Source: Candidatus Peregrinibacteria bacterium GW2011_GWC2_39_14
Lineage (GTDB): Bacteria > Patescibacteriota > Gracilibacteria > UBA1369 > UBA12463
NCBI GenBank assembly: GCA_000993595.1
Contig: LBWJ01000010.1
Span: 1 to 64,000, forward strand
Length of the DNA: 64,000 nt
Reading direction: 5' to 3'
The first letter of the stretch is position 1. Each line of letters begins with the position of its first letter. This document shows positions 33,416 through 40,160 of the stretch, piece after piece. Below the pieces are notes generated by a model. The model was not told the DNA's origin. It made no database searches and was given only the letters and a program-made list of their open reading frames with translations. A program made the translations under genes and the position numbers.

Positions 33416-33678
33416 CTAGAAAGACCAAGTTTCTTTTTAGCGGCAACAACCATTAAATTTGTTCTATCAAGCGGCTCATACGCCATTTTGTCATCTCCGG
33501 CCCATTTCAAAATAACAAGATCAATAACACGAGCCGTTCTGCTCGTCATACCGGTAATAACGCTTCTTACCGCCTCGGCATCGGCCGCAAACAAAACCTC
33601 TGAAGAACCAGGTTTGCCTTCAATCGCACCTCTTTCAGGCACAACTACGATTTTATACGTTCCTCCGTATGTATCCAT
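33412..33678 (-). CDS. Small conserved-looking protein, unknown
   Basis: The 88-residue protein (MDTYGGTYKIVVVPERGAIE at the start) appears to alternate strands and helices: a beta strand TYKIVVVPE, a helix DAEAVRSVITGMT, and ARVIDLVILKWAG. It has no signal peptide, membrane segment or recognised motif. It has a strong promoter of its own with the TCC initiator motif shared by five other genes in this window, which supports expression. It converges on the candidate ncRNA. Confidence 0.6.
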   Translation of the reverse strand: MDTYGGTYKIVVVPERGAIEGKPGSSEVLFAADAEAVRSVITGMTSRTARVIDLVILKWAGDDKMAYEPLDRTNLMVVAAKKKLGLSS

Positions 33679-33698
33679 ATTTTTTTGTTAGGAGATTT

Positions 33699-33727
33699 AA
33701 TATACAAAACGCATCAAAATAAGTCAA
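33699..33727 (-). promoter_or_regulatory. Promoter with TCC initiator (88-residue protein)
   Basis: TTGACT (33722-33727), 17-base spacer and TATATT (33699-33704), preceded by TG, on the minus strand. The following bases AAATCTCCTAA put TCC at the predicted start. Confidence 0.7.
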
Positions 33728-33760
33728 ACTTGAAAAAACCATTGACGAAATGAAAAGTAC

Positions 33761-33789
33761 TTGATAATATATAACAAAATTGTTATAAT
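33761..33789 (+). promoter_or_regulatory. Promoter and operator of the HigBA-type operon
   Basis: TTGATA (33761-33766) and TATAAT (33784-33789) are 17 bases apart. The spacer contains the perfect palindrome ATAACAA-AA-TTGTTAT (33771-33786), which overlaps the -10 and is the likely antitoxin operator. Confidence 0.75.
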
Positions 33790-33793
33790 ATTT

Positions 33794-34135
33794 ATGGACA
33801 TTGAGTTCTTTGAATCATCACGAGGCGATTGTCCCATTAAAAACTTTTTATTAAGTATATCAGCTAAACGCGGAGCAAAAATTACGTTAAGGCTAGAACG
33901 TATTGAAAAATACACCATACTACAATCGTTAAACGCCGGAATATTAGAAAAAATGGCAGGATATGAAAAATACAATCTTTATGAATTTAAAACACGCTTT
34001 CAAAACACACAATACAGAATAATTTGTCATTTACATAACGCAAAACTTGTCCTGTTACACGGATTTATCAAAAAATCACCAAAAATACCACAAAAAGAGA
34101 TTAACACAGCAATTGGAAGAATAAAATTAATATAA
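33794..34135 (+). CDS. HigB-like (phage Gp49/DUF891) RelE-superfamily toxin
   Basis: The protein of about 113 residues begins MDIEFFESSRGDCPIKNFLL and has the HigB/Gp49 pattern: a helix pair, then YEKYNLYEFKTRFQNTQYRI, then LVLLHGFIKKSPKIPQKEI. The arginine/lysine-rich strand and the GFIKKSxKxP motif fit ribosome-associated mRNA interferases. The first longer open start at 33761 coincides with the -35 box, so I use the ATG at 33794. Given the promoter, the message is leaderless or nearly so. The toxin gene precedes the antitoxin gene, the order typical of higBA. Confidence 0.82.
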   Translation: MDIEFFESSRGDCPIKNFLLSISAKRGAKITLRLERIEKYTILQSLNAGILEKMAGYEKYNLYEFKTRFQNTQYRIICHLHNAKLVLLHGFIKKSPKIPQKEINTAIGRIKLI

Positions 34136-34152
34136 CAATTTAACTCAATATC

Positions 34153-34593
34153 ATGGACCTGAAAGAATTTAAAAAAATCGCCTTAAAAAACAAAAAATTT
34201 AAAAACGAATATGAAAAATACGATATAGCTTTTGAAATCGGCCAAATGATAATTGAAGCAAGAATCTTAAAAGGCATCACGCAAAACCAATTAGCTAGTT
34301 TAGTTAAAACAAAACAACCAAGCATTGCACGACTAGAAAACGGACAAAAATTACCAAGCTTAAGATTCTTGTCAAAAATAGCTAAAGCTCTTAAAACTCA
34401 TCTAATAGCGCCTAAATTTGCTATTTTTGAAACCAAATTATCAACTTATCAACAATTCATTCCTGCGTCATGTGAATATTCAACAACAACCCCTACAACA
34501 TTTAACGCATATAACACGAAAAAATCACAATACAATTATATCAATAATATTTCAAATAATAACGAAAAAGAAATTATTCCTATATGTAAATGA
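34153..34593 (+). CDS. HigA-like Xre/Cro HTH antitoxin with Asn/Thr-rich tail
   Basis: The helix-turn-helix is GQMIIEARILKGITQNQLAS followed by LVKTKQPSIARLENG, the Xre type. It should bind the ATAACAA/TTGTTAT palindrome upstream and neutralise the HigB-like protein. The domain ends near residue 85. The remaining about 60 residues are low in complexity (Thr, Asn, Tyr, Ser) and unusual for HigA. They may be disordered or recently acquired coding sequence. It starts 17 bases after the toxin gene. Confidence 0.85.
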   Translation: MDLKEFKKIALKNKKFKNEYEKYDIAFEIGQMIIEARILKGITQNQLASLVKTKQPSIARLENGQKLPSLRFLSKIAKALKTHLIAPKFAIFETKLSTYQQFIPASCEYSTTTPTTFNAYNTKKSQYNYINNISNNNEKEIIPICK

Positions 34594-34615
34594 TTTAACT
34601 TTTAACAATAAAACT

Positions 34616-34906
34616 ATGAACGAACAAAAACAATTAAACCTCAAAATCGATGATAATCTAAGTAAAGGAGTACATGCAACCGATGTATTAATAACCACAA
34701 GCGAAAAAGACGTATGCCTTTCATTTTATGTATTACTGGGACAAGGGGAAGGAGTTGTAACAGCTAGAGTTTTTTTACCACAAATAACCGCGCTCCAAAT
34801 GGCAGAATTAATACAAAAACAAGTTGGACCATTTAAACAACTACTAGATGAAATAGTAAAAAAAATGCCACCTCAAAAAGAAGGAGGAACTTCCGCCAAT
34901 AGATAA
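34616..34906 (+). CDS. DUF3467 family protein
   Basis: The 96-residue protein begins MNEQKQLNLKIDDNLSKGVH and contains a beta-rich core with an FYVLLGQGEGVVTARVFLP segment followed by helix TALQMAELIQKQVGPFKQLL, the pattern of DUF3467. Members are small, widespread and of unknown function. A longer open frame reaches back into the antitoxin gene, but the conserved part starts at 34616. It lies 22 bases after the antitoxin, so it could be a third member of the operon or a separate gene. Confidence 0.75.
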   Translation: MNEQKQLNLKIDDNLSKGVHATDVLITTSEKDVCLSFYVLLGQGEGVVTARVFLPQITALQMAELIQKQVGPFKQLLDEIVKKMPPQKEGGTSANR

Positions 34907-35001
34907 TTGACTTATAATTTTAAATTTCGCATATCGCAATAAACAAATTAATTGCGTATAAAATTATTTCTAGCTAAAATCATTTCGTCATTTAAAAATC
35001 C

Positions 35002-35265
35002 GCCGTTGTAGCTCAGTTGGTAGAGCAACTCCATGGTAAATCACATTGCCCACTATAAAAGAAATTTTATAGCGAATCCTGAATAACGGTTAAAAGCCTG
35101 GCATAAGGCCAAGACCGTGGCGACATTTCGCCCGAACGACTGACAAAGGAGGCTAAATTCTTTCAAGAACATGCCTAATATACAGTCTAATCCTTTATAA
35201 ATGCCAATTAAACAAGGTACAAATGAAGGAGTAGGTCGCCGGTTCAATTCCGGCCAACGGCTCCA
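35002..35265 (+). tRNA. tRNA-Thr, anticodon GGT, interrupted by a group I intron
   Basis: Exon 1 (35002-35037) and exon 2 (35226-35265) join to a 76-nt tRNA: acceptor GCCGTTG/CAACGGC, D arm GCTC..GAGC, anticodon stem ACTCC/GGAGT with loop ATGGTAA, T arm GCCGG-TTCAATT-CCGGC, discriminator T, encoded CCA. The intron lies between anticodon base 36 and base 37. Confidence 0.93.
35038..35225 (+). other. Group I self-splicing intron in tRNA-Thr
   Basis: The 188-nt insert follows exon U36 and ends in G, the group I boundary rule. Paired elements are visible: P2 CTATAAAA/TTTTATAG, P3 ATCCT/AGGA, P4 ACGGT/ACCGT, P5 GCCT/AGGC, P6 GGCG/CGCC, P7 GACTG/CAGTC and P8 AGGC/GCCT. GCC near the 5' end can pair with the exon GGU as internal guide. 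It has no open reading frame. Bacterial group I introns are known at the 36/37 site in tRNA-Ile and tRNA-Arg. A threonine host is unusual. Confidence 0.85.
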
Positions 35266-35267
35266 GC

Positions 35268-35400
35268 TACATGCGAGAAAAACGGTCCGAAGCGAAGAGT
35301 ATGCGTATTTAGCATACTCGTAGCACAGGAGAAAAAGTGAGGGAATTAGTCGAACGAAGTGAAGACTTATTTCAAACTTTTTCAGTTTTTCCCTTGTGCA
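35268..35400 (+). repeat. Structured tRNA tail element (after tRNA-Thr)
   Basis: It begins ACATGCGAGAAAAACGG and ends CAGTTTTTCCCTTGTGCA as in the tRNA-Arg tail. The internal hairpin is GAGTATGC-GTATTTA-GCATACTC (35297-35319): the same loop as in the tRNA-Arg tail apart from one base, with a different but fully paired stem. Confidence 0.75.
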
Positions 35401-35467
35401 AACGAATTCGCGTTTCACTTTTCTAATTTTTAGTTATAAACTGTCGCTATTAACTCCCAAACCCCAC

Positions 35468-36757
35468 ATGCCCTCAGTAGACCAAATCATCGCCTTCGTC
35501 TCCCCTTTCGCACAAGCATACGGATATATTGCGGTTTTTGTTTTGTCCATCCTTGAAGCCATGCCATTAACAGGCATAGTTGTCCCGGGCGAAATAATCA
35601 TTGTTCTTGGAGGATTTTTCGCAAAAACAGGTGATTTAAATTTAATTTATGTAATTTTAGCCGCAGGAATTGGCGCAATCATCGGCGACTTTATCAGTTA
35701 CGTTCTCGGCTACAAATTCGGCGAAAACCTGCTTCGAAAATATGGAAAATATTTATTTTTCAAAGAAGAACATTTCGAAAAAACAAAAAAATTGATGCAT
35801 GAGCATTGTGGAAAAAGCCTTATCATAGGCCGTTTTAATAAAGTAACCCGCGCATTTATTCCATTCATCGCAGGATCTTCAAAAATACCATTTTTAAAAT
35901 TCATGATATTCAACATTATCGGTGGAATAAGCTGGGCAATTGTTTATGTTGGCGTCGGTTTCATATTCGGAAAAAGCTGGGAAGTCGCATCAAAATATCT
36001 TGGTCGCTTTATATTAATCGCGATCGTTTTAAGTATTATCATCATCTTCACGTATCGCATTATAAACAAGCACAGGCACATTTTTGCAAAATATCACCTG
36101 CACGTTTTGATGGTTAATATAGCCGCACTCTACTTGCTCGGGAAAATGATTGACGATGCCGCAAAAGGCGAACTTATGGCAAGAATCGACTACTGGATAA
36201 ATATAAAAATCACCGTACTTTGGCATCCGTACTTCATCAAATTCATGATGGCAGTAACGCAAATCGCAACACCATCGACTTTAATAACCGTATCGGTTGC
36301 ACTATTTTTAACGCTCGCATATCAGCAAAAAATTTACCACTACTTTTTATTAATTTTCAGCATCGTAGGTGGAGTTTGGATTGAAATGTTTATGAAAGGA
36401 ATTGTAGAACGTCCGCGCCCAACAAATGCATTATTTTTTGTCGACAACTACAGCCTTCCAAGCGGGCATGCCACAATGGCCTTCATATTTTTCACAATGC
36501 TCCTCTATTCTTTTAAAGATGATTTCAAAAGTGCAATCAAGAAAAAACTATTCATCGCAGGATGTATTTTTGGATTTTTGCTTATCGGATTTAGCCGAAT
36601 CTTCTTAAACGTCCATTGGTTTAGCGATGTTATTGCAGGTTTTGCATTAGGTCTATTTTGGATTACACTCCTCATCCTCATCTTCAAATATGTCATATCA
36701 ACTCGCAAAAAAACATCTCCACTGCAAAATCCAACCGACTTGAATATGATTAAATAA
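35468..36757 (+). CDS. DedA-PAP2 fusion membrane protein
   Basis: The N-terminal half (about residues 1-200) is a DedA/SNARE-associated domain with EAMPLTGIVVPGEIIIVLGG and GRFNKVTRAFIPFIAG, linked in other bacteria to lipid-carrier flipping. The C-terminal half is a PAP2 phosphatase with the three motifs KGIVERPRP, PSGHA and SRIFLNVHWFSDVIAG, whose active site faces outside. There are about ten or eleven membrane helices. The fusion fits recycling of undecaprenyl pyrophosphate: dephosphorylation by PAP2 and return across the membrane by DedA. The open frame extends upstream to 35396 through the tRNA tail, so I use the ATG at 35468. Substrate assignment is inference. Confidence 0.9.
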   Translation: MPSVDQIIAFVSPFAQAYGYIAVFVLSILEAMPLTGIVVPGEIIIVLGGFFAKTGDLNLIYVILAAGIGAIIGDFISYVLGYKFGENLLRKYGKYLFFKEEHFEKTKKLMHEHCGKSLIIGRFNKVTRAFIPFIAGSSKIPFLKFMIFNIIGGISWAIVYVGVGFIFGKSWEVASKYLGRFILIAIVLSIIIIFTYRIINKHRHIFAKYHLHVLMVNIAALYLLGKMIDDAAKGELMARIDYWINIKITVLWHPYFIKFMMAVTQIATPSTLITVSVALFLTLAYQQKIYHYFLLIFSIVGGVWIEMFMKGIVERPRPTNALFFVDNYSLPSGHATMAFIFFTMLLYSFKDDFKSAIKKKLFIAGCIFGFLLIGFSRIFLNVHWFSDVIAGFALGLFWITLLILIFKYVISTRKKTSPLQNPTDLNMIK

Positions 36758-36799
36758 AGCCGTAAAATAACATTTGAAAATAAATAACCCTTCAACAAA

Positions 36800-37396
36800 A
36801 TGAAAAAAAGAACCCTTCTAATTCTTTTAGCTATAGCAATAATAGTAGGCATTATAACGACAGCGGGAATATTTGCATATCAAGAAAAAAGATATAAAAA
36901 ACTTCTAAAGTTCGCAGATGCATATAAAGCGGCATCAATGAATGTACGAGTTTATTTTGACAATACAAAAAACAACCCAAATGCAAAAGATTGTGAAGCC
37001 GCATTTGCAACAGAAAGAAGTGTACCAAAAAGCAAAAACGGAGTTGAAATAGCATTAAAAGAACTCTTTAAAGGCCCACTAACGGGAGAAAAATCACTCG
37101 GATACTCATCCCCATTTTCATCAAAAACAAGCAACATCTTACAGGGCGTAAAAATAGAAAATAAAACTGCATATATAAATTTATTAGACATAAGAAAATT
37201 GATGCCAAACGTAACCACAAGCTGCTCCAGTGCACAATTTATATCTGAAATTGAAAAAACAGTTAAATACAATACGGGAGCGGAAAATGTTGTAATCGCA
37301 ATCGACAAAAACCCAAAAACTTTCTACGAATGGATGCAAATTGGATGCGACAAAAAAACGAAAAACTGCGACGCGAAGCCGTTTGAAACACTCTAA
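36800..37396 (+). CDS. Membrane-anchored GerMN-domain protein
   Basis: The 198-residue protein has an N-terminal anchor (MKKRTLLILLAIAIIVGIIT) and a GerMN domain: NVRVYFDNTK, CEAAFATERSVPKS, IALKELFKGPLTGEK and a beta core ending VVIAIDK. GerMN domains occur in GerM and in the lipoprotein LpqB and are thought to bind cell-wall or protein partners outside the membrane. Paired cysteines near the C-terminus (CDKKTKNC) may form a disulphide. It ends 4 bases inside the convergent transporter gene. Confidence 0.8.
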   Translation: MKKRTLLILLAIAIIVGIITTAGIFAYQEKRYKKLLKFADAYKAASMNVRVYFDNTKNNPNAKDCEAAFATERSVPKSKNGVEIALKELFKGPLTGEKSLGYSSPFSSKTSNILQGVKIENKTAYINLLDIRKLMPNVTTSCSSAQFISEIEKTVKYNTGAENVVIAIDKNPKTFYEWMQIGCDKKTKNCDAKPFETL

Positions 37397-38070
37397 CCAA
37401 TCTTAAACGGATTGAAATTTGTTCCATGATCAAAATGGTCTTCTTCTTCATGCCTTTTTAAAAGTTTCACAGCCGCGTAAGTCACAGGCGTAAATAAAAC
37501 TTCAACAAGTACCTTAAAAACGTAGTTTGAAATTATAATCGTAATAAGAAGATCTGTTCCAAATCCATCGACTCCAAAAAACGCCAACATCACAAATATG
37601 ACGGTATCAAAAGCCTCGCCAATAAGCGTCGAACTAATTGTTCGCATCCACAAGAACTTCCCTTTCATCCAAATTTTCATTTTTGCCAAAATGTATGAAT
37701 TTGAAAATTCACCGGCAAAATAAGCGCACATACTGGCAGCAACAATTCTCGGCGTTAAACCCAAAATCTGATCATAAGCCGCTTGCCCGTTCCAATCCGG
37801 CGCAGGCGGAAGTTTTTGAACGATCATAAACACAACCGAAGCCAACAAAATCATAAAAAAGCCCGTCCAAATCACCTTACGCGATCTTCCATATCCATAA
37901 ACCTCAGTCAAAATATCTCCAAAAATATAACTCAACGGAAAAAGGATCGTTCCACCATCAAAAGTAAAAGGCCCAAGAATCAAAATTTTGCTGGACGCAA
38001 TATTTGAGACCAAAAGCACTGTCACAAAAAACGCTGTAATAAAGCCCAAATATTTAAATTGCTTTTGCAT
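37393..38070 (-). CDS. Queuosine-precursor transporter (YhhQ family)
   Basis: The 225-residue protein has six or so membrane helices and the family signatures FDGGTILFPLSYIFGDILTE with VYGYGRSR and GEFSNSYILAKMK. YhhQ proteins import preQ0/preQ1 or related bases for queuosine modification of tRNA. No queuosine biosynthesis gene is in the window, and a scavenging role would suit an auxotrophic, host- or community-dependent cell. The C-terminus is His/Asp/Glu-rich (RHEEEDHFDHGTNF). It overlaps the GerMN gene tail to tail by 4 bases. Confidence 0.9.
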   Translation of the reverse strand: MQKQFKYLGFITAFFVTVLLVSNIASSKILILGPFTFDGGTILFPLSYIFGDILTEVYGYGRSRKVIWTGFFMILLASVVFMIVQKLPPAPDWNGQAAYDQILGLTPRIVAASMCAYFAGEFSNSYILAKMKIWMKGKFLWMRTISSTLIGEAFDTVIFVMLAFFGVDGFGTDLLITIIISNYVFKVLVEVLFTPVTYAAVKLLKRHEEEDHFDHGTNFNPFKIG

Positions 38071-38105
38071 AAAAATTTATTAATAAATACGCGTCGCATT
38101 GTAAC

Positions 38106-38145
38106 ATACTGCTGCACAAGGGAAAAACCGTTTTTCTCACATGTA
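38106..38145 (-). terminator. Minimal form of the tRNA tail hairpin
   Basis: On the minus strand GAGAAAAA-CGG-TTTTTC is flanked by CATGT and CTTGTGCA. Outer TGCAC/GTGCA bases also pair. These are the two ends of the long tails after tRNA-Arg and tRNA-Thr joined directly, without the inner hairpins. It may terminate the tRNA-Ser(CGA) transcript. Confidence 0.6.
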
Positions 38146-38172
38146 GTGCAACACAATCCGACCCTTTCAAGT

Positions 38173-38238
38173 TTCGTATGTAAATTATATCAATCTTATA
38201 TACTTTTTATATAAATCTTATATATAAATGATATAAAA
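38173..38238 (-). repeat. AT-rich 66-bp dispersed repeat, copy B
   Basis: It is nearly identical to 31998-32063 and in the same orientation relative to its neighbouring tRNA-Ser gene. The remainder of the 38071-38297 gap holds the tail hairpin above and nothing else I recognise. Confidence 0.8.
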
Positions 38239-38297
38239 CACGTACGGAACTAAAAAGCTCTAAGCGAATACCGCCTTTCGCTTCGCTACAGGCGTTT

Positions 38298-38388
38298 TGG
38301 CGGAGAGGGCGAGATTCGAACTCGCGTGCCTCTTGCGAGGCAAATCGCTTTCGAGACGATCCCAGTGCGACCACTTTGGTACCTCTCC
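38298..38388 (-). tRNA. tRNA-Ser, anticodon CGA
   Basis: A class II tRNA on the minus strand: acceptor GGAGAGG/CCTCTCC, anticodon stem ATCGT/GCGAT with loop CTCGAAA, long variable arm TGCCTC-GCAA-GAGGCA, T arm GCGAG-TTCGAAT-CTCGC and encoded CCA. It starts 12 bases after the preceding gene and is probably cotranscribed with it. Confidence 0.94.
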
Positions 38389-38400
38389 GCGCTAAAAGCA

Positions 38401-39396
38401 TTATACATCATCGCAAGCAGGTTCAGCACCATCAAACTCACCTCTTTCGACTCGTTCTTTCATATCCGCTCCCATCCTTATAGCAGTGCGAAAATTATTA
38501 CACTCAAGTCTCAATAAAAACATTCTTACACAACCCTCAACTCTCCCATCAAATTCCCAATCAGGCTCTTTTTCATCCCTCCACCTCATATCAGGAAATT
38601 GGGCACTTCTATGAAAAGCACCACACACAGTCCCATTTTCTTTTTTCCTATGACTTCCATCGGAAGAAATCGTAACTCCGGGCCTCAAAGCCAATTCACG
38701 AAACATCCCCGCCAAACCGATAGCCATCCTGGGCACAACATTCAACTTTTTACCATCATATTCTTTAAGCGTCTGCAACCCGATCCACCCTTCGCTTCCA
38801 TCTTCAAAAATAACCATCCTGCACCACTCTTCAAATTCCTGACCGGTCGAATCATCACAATAGAAATAATGCTTATATTCTCCCCAAAAAATCCGTTTTA
38901 TAACCTTGCCCGTATTTGATGTTTTTAAAACCCCTCCATCAATTCCATGGTATTTATCTCCAATTTTTTCATAAACTCCACCGCCAATTTTCGCCTTAAT
39001 ATCAGCAACTTCCAAAGCCGCAGATTTAGTCGCATGTTCAACAGCACCCATTAATCCATTGCTAACATCTTTAATCCCGGAAATAATTTCCCAAGTCGTA
39101 TTGTCGACATCAACAATTTCCCCACCAATCAAGCTGACTCTAATACATTCATGACCGGCAACGTCATGTGGCTCACTACAAACAACATCGCAAATCACTT
39201 TTCCACAAGCCGTACGCAAAATCTCATTACAACTCTTTGCAAAAAAGACCACGGCCTCAAATCCATCATCAAAAACAAGTTTAAATCGTGAATAAAGCGT
39301 CATTCCAGCATAAAGCATTTTATCATCGCTCAAACGCTCAGATCTGGCAATCTCGCCATGCGCATCCCCCAAGTTGTCAGGCGCGTTTGCAACCAT
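38401..39396 (-). CDS. Unknown 331-residue cytosolic protein
   Basis: The protein has no signal peptide or membrane segment and no motif I recognise. It contains beta-rich parts (YAGMTLYSRFKLVFDDGFEA; ECIRVSLIGGEIVDVDNTTW), a helix-rich stretch near residue 120 and about eleven cysteines without regular spacing. Its codon use is less AT-biased than the enzymes around it, as for the other unknown proteins with TCC-type promoters. It is expressed from a strong promoter and is followed by tRNA-Ser(CGA) 12 bases downstream. Confidence 0.6.
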   Translation of the reverse strand: MVANAPDNLGDAHGEIARSERLSDDKMLYAGMTLYSRFKLVFDDGFEAVVFFAKSCNEILRTACGKVICDVVCSEPHDVAGHECIRVSLIGGEIVDVDNTTWEIISGIKDVSNGLMGAVEHATKSAALEVADIKAKIGGGVYEKIGDKYHGIDGGVLKTSNTGKVIKRIFWGEYKHYFYCDDSTGQEFEEWCRMVIFEDGSEGWIGLQTLKEYDGKKLNVVPRMAIGLAGMFRELALRPGVTISSDGSHRKKENGTVCGAFHRSAQFPDMRWRDEKEPDWEFDGRVEGCVRMFLLRLECNNFRTAIRMGADMKERVERGEFDGAEPACDDV

Positions 39397-39417
39397 ATTT
39401 TTAGATTAAAGGAAGAT

Positions 39418-39446
39418 ATAATAAGCCTAAACTCAAATTTTGTCAA
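39418..39446 (-). promoter_or_regulatory. Promoter with TCC initiator (331-residue protein)
   Basis: TTGACA (39441-39446), 17-base spacer and TATTAT (39418-39423) on the minus strand, followed by ATCTTCCTTTA with TCC at the predicted start. Confidence 0.7.
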
Positions 39447-39507
39447 TAACAATCGCTCAAAACGCAATTTTGTTGTATCATTTACTAAAATACTTAACTT
39501 ACAAAAT

Positions 39508-39933
39508 ATGAATAAAAATAAAATCGCACTTGCCCTAACGCTCACTTTTTCAATATTATTAATTACCGGATGTAGCACACAAGCAACGCCAACAAACCAA
39601 GTCCAAACAACACCAACGGCCCAACCTCAAGTTCAAGGACCAGGCAAAGTTCTCGTAAAAACAACGCCAATTCCAAACGTAAAACCTCCGGCACCACCTC
39701 CGAAAATCCCCGGCATCACATCAACTGAAGTCGCAAAACACAACTCCGCATCAGACTGCTGGATGATAGTAAACGGCAAAGTTTATAATGTTACTTCATA
39801 CGTAACAAACCACCCGGGAGGCAAAGCAATCGTTTTAGGATGCGGCAAAGACGCAACGTCGCTATTCGAAAGTAAACATCCACAAAAAGCACACAATATT
39901 TTACAAAATTATTATTTAGACATTTTAAAATGA
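39508..39933 (+). CDS. Lipoprotein with cytochrome b5-like heme-binding domain
   Basis: The 141-residue precursor has a lipoprotein signal (LTFSILLITGC, Cys near residue 22), a Thr/Pro/Gln-rich linker (about 23-70) and a cytochrome b5-like domain: TSTEVAKHNSASDCWMIVNG, VYNVTSYV, NHPGGKAIV and a second His in HPQKAHNIL. The HPGG His and a distal His would ligate heme b. Two Cys (DCW and LGCG) could form a disulphide outside the cell. The gene overlaps the next one by 4 bases (ATGA), so a one-electron transfer pair at the outer membrane face is likely. Confidence 0.85.
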   Translation: MNKNKIALALTLTFSILLITGCSTQATPTNQVQTTPTAQPQVQGPGKVLVKTTPIPNVKPPAPPPKIPGITSTEVAKHNSASDCWMIVNGKVYNVTSYVTNHPGGKAIVLGCGKDATSLFESKHPQKAHNILQNYYLDILK

Positions 39934-40160
39934 TCCAAACAACATTGATGAACATCGCCTATTATCAAATCTTAGGCAAACCTCTCAATCTTTATCTTGG
40001 AATTTTAGCATTGCTAGGCTTTTTAATCGTCGGAATGTCCCACTACCTTTTACGAAAAAACGTAATAAAAATCCGCCACCCATGGCACTTTCGCATCGGA
40101 CTTATTTCAATAATAATTGCAATAATTCACGGAATTCTTGGACTCGCGAGCTATTTTTAG
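39930..40160 (+). CDS. Two-helix membrane protein with histidines, coupled to cytochrome b5-like gene
   Basis: The 76-residue protein has two membrane segments (LNLYLGILALLGFLIVGMSH and IGLISIIIAIIHGILGLASY). Histidines lie at the end of the first (MSHYLL), in the loop (RHPWHFR) and inside the second (IIHGIL). Such an arrangement could bind heme b between the helices of a dimer, as in b-type quinone-linked cytochromes. This is inference from spacing and from the ATGA overlap with the cytochrome b5-like lipoprotein. No family is recognised with certainty. Confidence 0.55.
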   Translation: MIQTTLMNIAYYQILGKPLNLYLGILALLGFLIVGMSHYLLRKNVIKIRHPWHFRIGLISIIIAIIHGILGLASYF

